Part shown: positions 55,749 through 63,423 of the stretch, piece after piece | Layout of the letters: each line of letters opens with the position of its first letter | How positions within the stretch are numbered: position 1 is the stretch's first letter | DNA from: Nakamurella leprariae | Lineage (GTDB): Bacteria > Actinomycetota > Actinomycetes > Mycobacteriales > Nakamurellaceae | Direction of reading: 5' to 3' | DNA: 64,000 bases | Assembly (NCBI RefSeq): GCF_016918035.1 | Contig: NZ_JAERWK010000025.1 | Coordinates: 62,001 to 126,000, forward strand | Position numbers and translations under genes: made by a program | Notes under the pieces: generated by a model | Told to the model about the DNA's origin: nothing | Database searches by the model: none | What the model saw: the letters and a program-made list of their open reading frames with translations, nothing else

Positions 55749-57214
55749 CGCGCCCCGGACCCGACCCGACCGGCGCGGTGCCGTCCGGAGGCGACGGCGC
55801 CCGGGCGTGCCGGCCCCGGCAGGAACACGCCGACGACCAGCGCGACCAGAGCGGCGCCGGACGCCAACGCCAGGATCACCCGGAACCCGCCCTCGGCCGG
55901 GATGCTGACGCTGCCGACGATCACCGCGGAGGAGGCCAGGACCATGCCGGCCACGGCGCTGGACGCCGAGCTGCCGATCGACCGGACCAGGGTGTTGAAG
56001 CTGTTGGCGGCCGCGGTCTCGCTGATCGGGACGGCGCCCATGATGAGGGCCGGCATCGAGCCGTAGGCGAAGCCGACACCGGCACCGATGACGCCGCTGA
56101 CGACGGACAGCTGCCAGACGGCGTCCATCATGACCAGGCCGAGCGCGTAGCCGGCGGCCACTCCGACCGCGCCGATCATCAGGCTGATCTTGGCGCCGTA
56201 CCGGCGGGAGACCATGGCCGAGATCGGCGCGGTGAGCAGCATGACCACGCCGCCCGGGATCATGGCCACGCCCGCGGTCAGCATGGACCGGCCCAGTCCG
56301 TACCCGGTCTCGGCCGGCAACTGGATGAGCTGCGGGAAGACCAGTGACTGGGCGAACATGGAGAAGCCGAACATCACCGAGGCCAAGTTGGTCAGCAGCA
56401 CCTGCCGGCGTGCGGTGGTCCGCAGGTCGACCAGCGGCTGCTCGGTGCGCAGCTCGTACCAGCCCCAGACCAGGGCCAGGGCCAGGCCGCCGATCAGGCA
56501 GCCGAGGGTGGCGGGCTCGCCCCAGCCCCAGTCCTTGCCCTTGGAGATGCCGAGCAACAACAGGATCAACGCGGCCGACAGGCCGATCGCCCCGGTCACG
56601 TCGAGCCGCCCGCCGCGGCCCGGGCCGGCCGACGGGATGAGCGTCAGCACCAGGACGAAGACGACCGCTCCCAGTGCGGCGGCGACCCAGAAGAGCATGT
56701 GCCAGTCCAGGTGGTCGGCGATCAGGGCCGCGGCGGGCAGGCCGAGCGCGCCACCGACGCCGAGCGAGGCGCTCATCACCGCGGTCGCCGACCCCAGCTT
56801 CTCCAGCGGCAGCACGTCACGCATCAGGCTGATGCCCAGCGGAATGACGCCGGACGAGAAGCCCTGCAGGATCCGGCCGATCACCATCGGCAGCAGGCTC
56901 TCGCTGAACGCGCAGATCACCGAGCCGGCCACCATCATGCCGAGGCTGACCAGCAGCAGCGGCCGTTTGCCGATCATGTCGCCGAGGCGGCCGGAGATCG
57001 GGGTGGCCACGGCGGCGGCCAGCAGGGTGGCGGTGATCGCCCAGGCGGCGTTGGCCGCCGAGGTGTGCAGCAGTGCCGGCAGCTGGCCGACGATCGGGAT
57101 GACCAGCGTCTGCATGAGCGAGACCGAGATCCCGCCCAACGCCAGGATCGCGACGATCGCGCCGGACGACCGGGAGGTCCGGGCGGCGTCGGCCGGCGGG
57201 CTGGCAGTGGTCAT
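55745..57214 (-). CDS. DHA2-family MFS drug transporter (489 aa)
   Basis: Fourteen-helix EmrB/QacA-type proton antiporter. Motif A appears in PISGRLGDMIGKRPLLLVSLG (near residue 72), and motif C in the GRILQGFSSGVIPLGISLMRD helix. The central two extra helices typical of DHA2 lie near 195-260. Substrate unknown; drug or metabolite efflux is expected. ATG at 57214 has GAGGA upstream. It is divergent from a TetR gene, the usual pairing of a repressor with its efflux target. Confidence 0.92.
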   Translation of the reverse strand: MTTASPPADAARTSRSSGAIVAILALGGISVSLMQTLVIPIVGQLPALLHTSAANAAWAITATLLAAAVATPISGRLGDMIGKRPLLLVSLGMMVAGSVICAFSESLLPMVIGRILQGFSSGVIPLGISLMRDVLPLEKLGSATAVMSASLGVGGALGLPAAALIADHLDWHMLFWVAAALGAVVFVLVLTLIPSAGPGRGGRLDVTGAIGLSAALILLLLGISKGKDWGWGEPATLGCLIGGLALALVWGWYELRTEQPLVDLRTTARRQVLLTNLASVMFGFSMFAQSLVFPQLIQLPAETGYGLGRSMLTAGVAMIPGGVVMLLTAPISAMVSRRYGAKISLMIGAVGVAAGYALGLVMMDAVWQLSVVSGVIGAGVGFAYGSMPALIMGAVPISETAAANSFNTLVRSIGSSASSAVAGMVLASSAVIVGSVSIPAEGGFRVILALASGAALVALVVGVFLPGPARPGAVASGRHRAGRVGSGAR

Positions 57215-57303
57215 CGTCTGGTCCTCGGCGAAGTAAGTCAGCTGTCTGGAATGGCGGGCCTGACGGTAAGATCTTTCGCCATGCGAGACAAGTCGGGGTC
57301 CGG

Positions 57304-57972
57304 GTGACGACCGGCACAGCCGCCGAGCCGTACTCCGGGCGCAGTCGGGCGACCCGTGACGCGCTGCTCGATGCGGCGGAACGGCTCTACGCCGAGCAAG
57401 GCATCGACAACGTCTCGCACCGGCAGATCACCGCGGGGGCCGGGCAGGGCAACAACGCGGCGATCGCCTACCACTTCGGCACCTCGGCCGATCTGGTGCG
57501 GGCGGTCGTGCTGCGGCACGCCGTGCCCATCGACGACATCCGCCGCCGATCGCTGGCCGGGATGGGCGACCCGACCGACATCCGGAGCTGGCTGGACTGC
57601 CTGGTCCGGCCGCTGGCCGAGCACCTCGAGCAGCTGGGCGTCCCGACCTGGTACGCCCGCCTGGCCGCGCAACTGACCACGGACCCGCGGCGTCGCGCCG
57701 CCGTGCTGGAGGCGGCCTCGGGGACGCGGACCATCGCGGTCCTGGTCGAGGGCCTGGGACGGTGCGTGCCCGATCTGCCGGAGCCGGTCCGGGCGGAGCG
57801 CAGCGACCTGGCGCGGCTGCTGGTGGTACAGGCCTTCGCTGAACGGGAGGCGGCGGTGGCCCGGGGGCTGCCGACGCCGCGTGCCACCTGGGCCGAGTGC
57901 GCCGACGGCGTCACCGATGCGCTGGTCGGCGTGTGGCTCGCCCCGGTGACGGGGCAGTGGCGCACGTCCTGA
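57304..57972 (+). CDS. TetR family transcriptional regulator (222 aa)
   Basis: TetR helix-turn-helix: SRATRDALLDAAERLYAEQGIDNVSHRQITAGAGQGNNAAIAYHFGTSADLVRAV (about residues 13-67). The ligand domain has no recognisable match. GTG at 57304 is used; an ATG at 57281 opens only an 8-codon frame that ends across this GTG. TAAGAT at 57267-57272 is a possible -10, which would give an almost leaderless message. Divergent from the DHA2 transporter. GTCAG/CTGAC arms at 57237 and 57260 may be part of the operator but are not well aligned. Confidence 0.87.
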   Translation: MTTGTAAEPYSGRSRATRDALLDAAERLYAEQGIDNVSHRQITAGAGQGNNAAIAYHFGTSADLVRAVVLRHAVPIDDIRRRSLAGMGDPTDIRSWLDCLVRPLAEHLEQLGVPTWYARLAAQLTTDPRRRAAVLEAASGTRTIAVLVEGLGRCVPDLPEPVRAERSDLARLLVVQAFAEREAAVARGLPTPRATWAECADGVTDALVGVWLAPVTGQWRTS

Positions 57973-57974
57973 CG

Positions 57975-58263
57975 GACGGCGAGGTCGGGGTTCCACGCGC
58001 CCGGCGGCGGCGAGGCCAGGATGCGAGCCCGGTCGGCGAGGACCGCTCGTCCCGCCACGGCGTGAAGTCGAACCCGTAGGCCCGCATCTCGGAGTGGGAC
58101 CGCACGGCCCGGGTGGCGGAAGAGGTCCCGGGTGCCACCCGAGACGCCCCGGGCCTCCAGCACGGCGATGCGCTTCCCCGGCAGGGGCGTCGTCAGGGTG
58201 CGGCGACCCCGATGCCGGACAGCCCGGCCCCGATGATCAGTACGTCGAGCTGCTCGACCAGGA
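57975..58263 (-). pseudogene. Remnant of a flavin monooxygenase (Baeyer-Villiger type)
   Basis: This 384-base gap carries a leftward relic of the N-terminus of an FAD monooxygenase, broken across three frames. From 58263 downward: LDVLIIGAGLSGIGVA (FAD-binding loop) meets a stop; a second frame gives LPGKRIAVLEARG-SGGTRDLFRHPG; a third gives VRSHSEMRAYGFDFTPWRDER; then the second resumes with ADRARILA. The order and content are as in Baeyer-Villiger enzymes. At least three indels have occurred and the C-terminal three quarters are missing, the region being replaced by the TetR gene end. No intact gene is present. Confidence 0.75.
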
Positions 58264-58356
58264 CCCGACTCCTCCGACGGTGCTTCCCGCCGACCATGGT
58301 GCCCGCGACGGCACCGGCTCGGGAATCGGATCACGCCCGGGTGGGTTGCTCCGGTC

Positions 58357-58989
58357 ATGACGACGATCGGACTCATCGGCAGTGGCAACATCGGCACGGC
58401 GATCGCCCGGCAGGCGATCGCGAACGGGCATCAGGTGGTGCTCAGCAACAGTCGAGGTCCGGAGACCCTGACCGACCTGGTCGCGGAGCTCGGCGACCCG
58501 GCGCGCGCGGCGACTGCCCAGGAGGCGGCGGAGGCGGGCGACATCGTGGTCGTCACGGTGCCGTTCAAGGCCTACGACCAGGTCCCGACGGCGCCACTGG
58601 CCGGCAAGGTGGTCATCGACACCAACAACTACTACTTCGAGCGTGACGGCCGCTTCCCGCAGATCGACGACGGCAGCACCACGCCGAGCGAGCTGCTCGC
58701 CGACCACCTGACCGGCGCGCGAGTGGTCAAGGCGTTCAACGCGATCCAGGCGCTGCACATCGTCAGCGAGGGCAAGCCGGCTGGCGACCCGGCCCGTCGC
58801 GCCATTCCGATCGCCGGGGATGACGCCGAGGCCAAGGCCACCGTCGCGGCGCTCATCGACTCGTTCGGCTTCGACACGGTCGACGCCGGGCCGCTGCGCG
58901 AGGGGCGCCGGTTCGACCGGGACCGGCCCGCGTACGGCGCCGAGCTGACCGCGGACGCCACCCGGGAGGCGCTGGCCGCGGCGGAGTGA
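58357..58989 (+). CDS. NADP/F420-oxidoreductase-like protein (210 aa)
   Basis: Rossmann-fold protein of the F420-dependent NADP reductase group (F420_oxidored). The dinucleotide loop is IGLIGSGNIGTAIARQAI (residues 4-21), the NADPH-phosphate contact region is VVLSNSRGPETL, and IVVVTVPFKAYDQV and VVIDTNNYYFERDG are family blocks. The C-terminus (RFDRDRPAYGAELTADATREAL) is typical of short actinobacterial members of unknown substrate. It is not proof of F420 use. ATG at 58357; no close operon partner. Confidence 0.85.
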   Translation: MTTIGLIGSGNIGTAIARQAIANGHQVVLSNSRGPETLTDLVAELGDPARAATAQEAAEAGDIVVVTVPFKAYDQVPTAPLAGKVVIDTNNYYFERDGRFPQIDDGSTTPSELLADHLTGARVVKAFNAIQALHIVSEGKPAGDPARRAIPIAGDDAEAKATVAALIDSFGFDTVDAGPLREGRRFDRDRPAYGAELTADATREALAAAE

Positions 58990-59048
58990 CCCGACGGCGG
59001 GACCGGCGGCGCCATCACGCTCGCCGCCGGGCCCCCGCTGGGCGTCCC

Positions 59049-60422
59049 TCAGACCGTCGCGGCCGCTCGCCCGATGGGCGCCTGGCGGGACACTGCCGGC
59101 AGGTCCAGGTGCTCGCGCAGCGTCGTGCCCGTGTACCCGGTGCGGTAGGCACCGCGCTCCTGCAGTTCGGGGATGAGCGTGTCGACGACCTCCTGCAGCT
59201 GGGTCGGCACCAAGTACGGCACCAGGTTGAACCCGTCGACCACCCGGGTGCGGACGAAATGTGTCCAGGTGTCCGCGATCTCGCTGGGCGTGCCGACGAA
59301 GGTGCGGTGGCCGCCCGCGATGCTGAGCGCGAGCTCCCGGATCGAAAGGCCCTGCTCGGCGGCCTGGGCCCGCCACCGGTCGATCTGGGCCAGCTTGCCG
59401 GTCCGCTGGTCGATGGCCAGGGTGCCGCGGGACGGATCCAGCTCGTTCTCGACCGGGTCGATGTCGGGCAGCGGCCCGTCGGGGTCGTAGGCCGACAGGT
59501 CCTTGCCCCAGTACTGCTCGAAGAACGCGATGGCGCGCTGCGGGTTCATGTGCTCGCGGCGGACCCACTCGGCCTTGTCGCGGGCCTCCGCGGGGGTGGA
59601 TCCGAGCACCAGCATCGCGCCCGGCAGGATCCGCACGGAGTCGGGTGAACGGCCGTACCCGGCCAACCGGGCCCGGAGATCGGTGGCGTAGGCCAGCGCG
59701 GCGGCGTAGTCGGTGTTGGCCGAGAACACGACATCCGCGTGCCTGGCGGCCAGGTCCCGGCCGCCGGCGGAGTCGCCGGCCTGGAACAGCACCGGCCGGC
59801 CCTGGGCACTGCCCGGCACCGTGGCGGTGGACGTGAAGCGGACCAGGTCGGTGTCCCGCTGCACGGCCGCGGTCTGCGCACCGGCCCAGCTCGCCCACAG
59901 CTCCGTGGCCGCGTCCACGAACTGCGCGGCCCGGTCGTAGCGCCGGTCGTGCTCGAGCCAGCCACCGTGCCGGAAGTTCTCGCCGGTCCAGGCGTTGTCG
60001 GTGGTCACGACGTTCCAGCCGGCCCGACCCTCGGACAGCAGGTCCAGCGACGCCAGCCGCCGGGCCAGATCGGCGGGCTGGTTGTACGTGGCGTTCTGCG
60101 TCGCGACCAGGCCGATCCGCTCGGTCGCGCCGGCCAGCGCTGACAACACGGTGATCGCGTCCGGTCGGCCGGCGACATCGAGCGCATGGACCCTGCCCCG
60201 GTTCTCGCGCACCCGCAGGCCCTCGCCGAGGAAGAATGCGTCGAACAGGCCGCGCTCGAGCAGTCGGGCCAGGTCGGCGAAGGTCGAGATGTCCATCTGT
60301 TCCGCCGCGGTCGGATCGGACCAGATGGTCTGCGGCCCCACGCCCGTGTAGAAGACGCCGAGGTGGACCTGGGCGTTCGGGTCGTACCAGGGACTGGTCG
60401 GAGTCGTCGCAGTGCCGGTCAT
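59049..60422 (-). CDS. NtaA/SnaA/DszA-type flavin monooxygenase (457 aa)
   Basis: Bacterial luciferase-like, FMNH2-dependent monooxygenase of the NtaA/SnaA/DszA/SoxA group. It opens with VHLGVFYTGVGPQTIW, then FADLARLLERGLFDAFFLGEG, ERIGLVATQNATYNQPADLARRLASLDLLSEGRAGWNVVTT and AAQFVDAATELW, all group signatures. Known members oxidise nitrilotriacetate, dibenzothiophene sulfone or similar compounds with a partner flavin reductase; none is encoded in this operon. ATG at 60422 overlaps the upstream gene (ATGA). The SAM-IV switch upstream points to an organosulfur substrate. Confidence 0.9.
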   Translation of the reverse strand: MTGTATTPTSPWYDPNAQVHLGVFYTGVGPQTIWSDPTAAEQMDISTFADLARLLERGLFDAFFLGEGLRVRENRGRVHALDVAGRPDAITVLSALAGATERIGLVATQNATYNQPADLARRLASLDLLSEGRAGWNVVTTDNAWTGENFRHGGWLEHDRRYDRAAQFVDAATELWASWAGAQTAAVQRDTDLVRFTSTATVPGSAQGRPVLFQAGDSAGGRDLAARHADVVFSANTDYAAALAYATDLRARLAGYGRSPDSVRILPGAMLVLGSTPAEARDKAEWVRREHMNPQRAIAFFEQYWGKDLSAYDPDGPLPDIDPVENELDPSRGTLAIDQRTGKLAQIDRWRAQAAEQGLSIRELALSIAGGHRTFVGTPSEIADTWTHFVRTRVVDGFNLVPYLVPTQLQEVVDTLIPELQERGAYRTGYTGTTLREHLDLPAVSRQAPIGRAAATV

Positions 60423-61540
60423 CGGTGGGCTCCTGCCAGGTCGCGGTCGGTCCGGTGGTCGGCCGCGAAGCGGCTGGGGGAGCGGGGCAGGCCGAGCCGT
60501 TCCCGCAGGGTGGCGCCGGCCCGGTCCGGCCGGTGCAGACCGGCCGCGGCCAGCCCGGGCAGCACCCGGGCGGCCAGTTCGGCGCCGTCCAGGTCGTGCA
60601 CGGCCGGGAACAGCCGGACGCCGTCGACGTGCTCGGCCAGCGTGCGGAGCAGGTCGACCAGCGCGGCCGCCGAGCCCACGTGCCGCAGCCGTCGTCCGCC
60701 GGGCCACGGGGTCGTCGCGTCGAGGGCCGCCAGCCGCGCGGTCGCCGGTCCGGCCTCGGTGTCCAGCACCACCTCCACCTCGGCGAAGACCAACGGCGCT
60801 CCGGCCCGGCGGGCGGCGTCGGCGCGGCGGCCGACGCCGGTCGCATCCGCCGCGGCGATCAGCGCGACGTCGAGCTGGTCGGTGACCCCGAGATCGTCGG
60901 CGCCGAGCACCAGCACCTGTCCCTGCGGTGGCCGCGGCGTGATGAGCGGGCCCTTGACGCCGAACCGGCCGCCGCGGAAGTCGACGTGGTGGACTTTGTC
61001 GGGATCCAGGTACCGGCCGGTGGCGGCGTCCTTGATGACCGCGTCGTCCTCCCACGAGTCCCAGAGGTCGCGGGCGACGGCGATCACGTCGGCCAGTTCG
61101 CGCTGCACCTCGGCGGGAGTGAGCGGGTCGGCCCCGATCGTGGCCAGGGTGGCGGCGTCGGCCGGGGCGGCCACCACCCAGGCGGCCCGCCCGCGGGAGG
61201 CGTGGTCGAGCGACGCGAGCTGGGTGGCCAGGTGGAACGGCTCGGTCACGGTGACGGCCAGCGTCGGCGCCAGCCCGATCCGCTCGGTCGTGGTGGCCAC
61301 GAATGCGGCCCGGGTGCCGGCCTCGAGCCGGGCGGGGACCTCCGGCGATCCGGTCGGCGGCAGCGCCGAGTCGTCGAGAGTGATCAGGTCGTAGCCCGCC
61401 GTCTCGGCGGCGCGGACGGCGGCACGCAGCGCACCGGGCCGCACCGGCTGGTCGGGTGGACCGGACGCCGCGGTCCAGGCGGCCGGGTGGGCACCCGGAC
61501 CGTCCAGCTCGAGGGCGAGGAACAGGGCAGGCGAATGCAT
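60419..61540 (-). CDS. LLM-class flavin-dependent oxidoreductase (373 aa)
   Basis: Second luciferase-like flavoprotein, diverged from its neighbour. RAAVRAAETAGYDLITLDDSAL, TERIGLAPTLAVTVTEPFHLATQLASLDHASRGRAAWVVAA and LADVIAVARDLWDSWEDDAV are the group blocks, but the C-terminal third is shortened. ATG at 61540 has a weak ribosome site, so coupling with upstream control is likely. First structural gene of the leftward SAM-IV operon, overlapping the NtaA-type gene by 4 bases. Probably both act on a sulfur compound as alternative or sequential oxygenases. Confidence 0.85.
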   Translation of the reverse strand: MHSPALFLALELDGPGAHPAAWTAASGPPDQPVRPGALRAAVRAAETAGYDLITLDDSALPPTGSPEVPARLEAGTRAAFVATTTERIGLAPTLAVTVTEPFHLATQLASLDHASRGRAAWVVAAPADAATLATIGADPLTPAEVQRELADVIAVARDLWDSWEDDAVIKDAATGRYLDPDKVHHVDFRGGRFGVKGPLITPRPPQGQVLVLGADDLGVTDQLDVALIAAADATGVGRRADAARRAGAPLVFAEVEVVLDTEAGPATARLAALDATTPWPGGRRLRHVGSAAALVDLLRTLAEHVDGVRLFPAVHDLDGAELAARVLPGLAAAGLHRPDRAGATLRERLGLPRSPSRFAADHRTDRDLAGAHR

Positions 61541-61561
61541 GGGGGATCCGTTCGGGATCGT

Positions 61562-61576
61562 CCGCCGGACCGGCGG
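61562..61576 (-). other. Hairpin between leader peptide and monooxygenase operon
   Basis: CCGCCG-GAC-CGGCGG is a perfect 6-bp stem with a 3-base loop, 40 bases after the leader-peptide stop and 21 bases before the ATG at 61540. It could act as attenuator or ribosome-site mask. Confidence 0.4.
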
Positions 61577-61616
61577 GATGAGGGCGTGCTCGCGCCCGGG
61601 CTGTGGTGGGTCCGAC

Positions 61617-61709
61617 TCAGGCGCGACAGAGCGCGCTGTCCACCAGGTGCAGATCGACGTGGCGGCGACGGACCAACACGGTCAGCTGGCGGATCGTGCA
61701 GCGAGCCAT
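61617..61709 (-). CDS. Leader peptide of the monooxygenase operon (30 aa)
   Basis: ATG at 61709 has a strong GAGGGAG ribosome site seven bases upstream. The peptide starts MARCTIRQLTVLV and ends RRRHVDLHLVDSALCRA before TGA. Its second half matches the leader on the opposite strand (RH-V/I-DL, then DSALCR). Short peptides of this kind stand before sulfur genes in many actinobacteria and are annotated as putative leader peptides. Two Cys codons, one near the end, fit sensing of cysteinyl-tRNA or ribosome stalling. It lies between the SAM-IV switch and the first enzyme gene. Confidence 0.75.
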   Translation of the reverse strand: MARCTIRQLTVLVRRRHVDLHLVDSALCRA

Positions 61710-61738
61710 CGGGCTCCCTCTCGCGGGTCGGCCGGCGG

Positions 61739-61855
61739 CCGGACGGGTGCTTGCGGGATCAGGGCGATCCCGCCGGGTCCTCACCTGGGGCACCCCACCA
61801 CCACCGGAGGGTTGCCGTCCGGCCAGCCAGGGCTGTGGGCCGGAACTCATGACCG
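61739..61855 (-). promoter_or_regulatory. SAM-IV riboswitch of the monooxygenase operon
   Basis: Read leftward from 61855: GGTCATGAG opens the P1/P2 region, then CTGGCTGGCCGG, the core GGCAACCCTCC, then GGTGGGGTGCCCCAGGTGA and closing GACC. A hairpin CGGGATC-gccct-GATCCCG and CAAGC follow, as in SAM-IV. GGTC and GACC pair to close the aptamer. The core matches the actinobacterial SAM-IV consensus as I know it. High S-adenosylmethionine should switch the operon off. Confidence 0.9.
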
Positions 61856-61861
61856 AGTCGG

Positions 61862-61891
61862 AAGCTAGAGCGCAGGAGTCGATCGCGTCAA
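61862..61891 (-). promoter_or_regulatory. Promoter of the leftward SAM-IV operon
   Basis: Leftward TTGACG (61891-61886), 18-base spacer, TAGCTT (61867-61862). Transcription would begin near 61855, exactly where the SAM-IV aptamer starts. Confidence 0.65.
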
Positions 61892-61967
61892 CCCGTGATG
61901 GCCGCGTGATGGGCAGCGTCACAACCGCTCTCGCCACCGGTGCCACCGGGCTGTGCCCGGTGCCCGG

Positions 61968-61996
61968 TTGACGTCGTCGCCGCGGCGACCTACTGT
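61968..61996 (+). promoter_or_regulatory. Promoter of the rightward SAM-IV operon
   Basis: TTGACG (61968-61973), 17-base spacer, TACTGT (61991-61996). Transcription would begin near 62003, directly at the aptamer. It shares its -35 hexamer with the divergent promoter. Confidence 0.7.
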
Positions 61997-62004
61997 CCTG
62001 TCCA

Positions 62005-62120
62005 GGTCATGAGTTCCAGCGCACAGCCCCGGCTCGCTGGACGGCAACCCTCCTTCCGCGGCGGGGTGCTCCGGGTGAGGACCGGGCGGTCGCGCCTCGC
62101 GCGCCGCAAGCGCGGACCCG
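62005..62120 (+). promoter_or_regulatory. SAM-IV riboswitch of the ABC transporter operon
   Basis: GGTCATGAG (62005-62013), CAGC-N-CAGCCCCGGCTCGCTG, core GGCAACCCTCC (62043-62053), GGCGGGGTGCTCCGGGTGA then GACC, followed by a G+C hairpin and GCAAGCGCGGAC (62107-62118), the conserved 3' pseudoknot strand of SAM-IV. Layout is the same as in the leftward copy but helices differ by compensating changes. High SAM should repress the importer. Confidence 0.92.
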
Positions 62121-62156
62121 AAGCCCTCGGGTCCCTGGAACGAGGACGGATCCGAC

Positions 62157-62267
62157 GTGGCACGAACCGTGGGCACCGCCCAGCGGTGGACGGCGCAGGA
62201 CCTGCTCGGTGTGAGCTGTCGGCACATCGACCTCTGCCGCAGTGACAGCGCGCTCTGTCGCGTCTGA
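62157..62267 (+). CDS. Leader peptide of the ABC transporter operon (36 aa)
   Basis: GTG at 62157 (VARTVGTAQRWTAQDLLG) or a later GTG at 62211 (VSCRHIDLC) could start it; GAGGA lies about ten bases before the first. The end reads SCRHIDLCRSDSALCRV before TGA. Three Cys occur in the last 16 residues, and the block RHIDL....DSALCR is shared with the leftward leader. It sits after the SAM-IV switch and 133 bases before the permease start. Confidence 0.72.
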   Translation: MARTVGTAQRWTAQDLLGVSCRHIDLCRSDSALCRV

Positions 62268-62293
62268 CTGCCCTCCTGCACCTGCACTGTCAG

Positions 62294-62313
62294 CGCCGGC
62301 CCGTACGCCGGCG
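62294..62313 (+). other. Hairpin between leader peptide and permease gene
   Basis: CGCCGGC (62294-62300), six-base loop, GCCGGCG (62307-62313): a perfect 7-bp stem starting 27 bases after the leader-peptide stop. A stalled or terminating ribosome could reach it, so it may be an attenuator. Confidence 0.45.
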
Positions 62314-62400
62314 TCCGTGACCGTCTCCTCCGCCTGATCAGGGCAGCCGACCCGTGCGCGCACGTCGCCGGTCGGCGCTCGGAACCCCAAGGACCGCATC

Positions 62401-63423
62401 GTGAGTCGAACCATACCGGCGCCGCAGTCTGCGGCACCGGCGTCACCCAGCCCGGGCCTGGCGCCGTCCGGTCCGCCGGGCGCCGCTGTCGAGCCTGAAC
62501 ACCTGGTCGTGGTGCGCTCGCGGCACCCGTGGCGCTGGGTCGCCGCGGTCGCCGTGGCGATCGTGGTCGCCCAGTTCATCCACGGGCTGGTCACCAACCC
62601 CGGCTGGGACTGGGGCACCTTCGCCCAGTACTTCACGGCCGCATCAGTGCTCAAGGCGCTGTGGATGACGGTGCAGCTGACGGTCTACGGCACCGTCCTC
62701 GGCTTCGCCCTGGGCATCGGGCTGGCCGCGGCCCGGTTGTCGAAGAACCCGGTGCTGCAGGTGGTCTCGTGGACCTACATCTGGGCGTTCCGGTCGATCC
62801 CGCTGATCGTCCAGCTGCTGTTCTGGTTCAACATCGCCTACCTGTACAAGACACTGTCGATCGGCGTGCCGTTCGGTCCGGCGTTCGTCGAGTTCGACGT
62901 CAACGACGTGATCAGCGGGATGATGGCGGCGGTCATCGGTCTGGCCCTGCACCAGGCGGCGTATTCTGCCGAGATCATTCGGGCCGGCATCATCTCGGTG
63001 GACGCGGGACAGCTGGAAGCGGCTGCAGCACTGGGCATCCCGAAGCGACGCCAGTTCTTCAAGATCGTGATGCCACAGGCGATGCGGGCCATCCTGCCGA
63101 ACGCGGCCAACGAGGTCATCAGCCTCTTCAAGGGCACCTCGATCGTCTCGACCATGGCCATCGCCGAGCTCTTCTACCAGGTGCAGGTCATCTACGGCCG
63201 CAGTGGCCGGGTGGTGCCGCTGCTCATGGTGGCCACCGTCTGGTACATCGTGCTGACCACGCTGCTGTCCATCGGCCAGTACTACATCGAGCGGCACTAC
63301 GCACGGGGGTCGGCTCGATCGCTGCCGCTCACCCCCTGGCAGAAGGCCCGCACGCGGATCCGGACCTTCCTGGACACCGCCACCACCGGTCGCACCCCGA
63401 CCCGGGCCGGTGACGCCCGATGA
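62401..63423 (+). CDS. Amino-acid ABC transporter permease (340 aa)
   Basis: HisM/GlnP-type permease of the polar amino acid ABC importers. About 40 Pro/Ala-rich cytosolic residues come first, then five to six helices. LKALWMTVQLTVYGTVLGFALGIGLAA begins the domain. The ATPase-contact EAA loop is AGQLEAAAALGIPKRRQFFKIVMPQAMRAILP. GTG at 62401 follows AAGGAC. The SAM-IV switch and Cys-containing leader upstream suggest a sulfur amino acid (methionine, cystine or a sulfonate-like amino acid) as cargo; this is inference. No substrate-binding protein gene is inside the window. It overlaps the ATPase gene (ATGA). Confidence 0.9.
   Translation: MSRTIPAPQSAAPASPSPGLAPSGPPGAAVEPEHLVVVRSRHPWRWVAAVAVAIVVAQFIHGLVTNPGWDWGTFAQYFTAASVLKALWMTVQLTVYGTVLGFALGIGLAAARLSKNPVLQVVSWTYIWAFRSIPLIVQLLFWFNIAYLYKTLSIGVPFGPAFVEFDVNDVISGMMAAVIGLALHQAAYSAEIIRAGIISVDAGQLEAAAALGIPKRRQFFKIVMPQAMRAILPNAANEVISLFKGTSIVSTMAIAELFYQVQVIYGRSGRVVPLLMVATVWYIVLTTLLSIGQYYIERHYARGSARSLPLTPWQKARTRIRTFLDTATTGRTPTRAGDAR

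Noticed and set aside
57281-57307. 8-codon frame (MRDKSGSG) ending across the TetR GTG
   Set aside because: No ribosome site and too short; listed only as an alternative reading of the TetR start.
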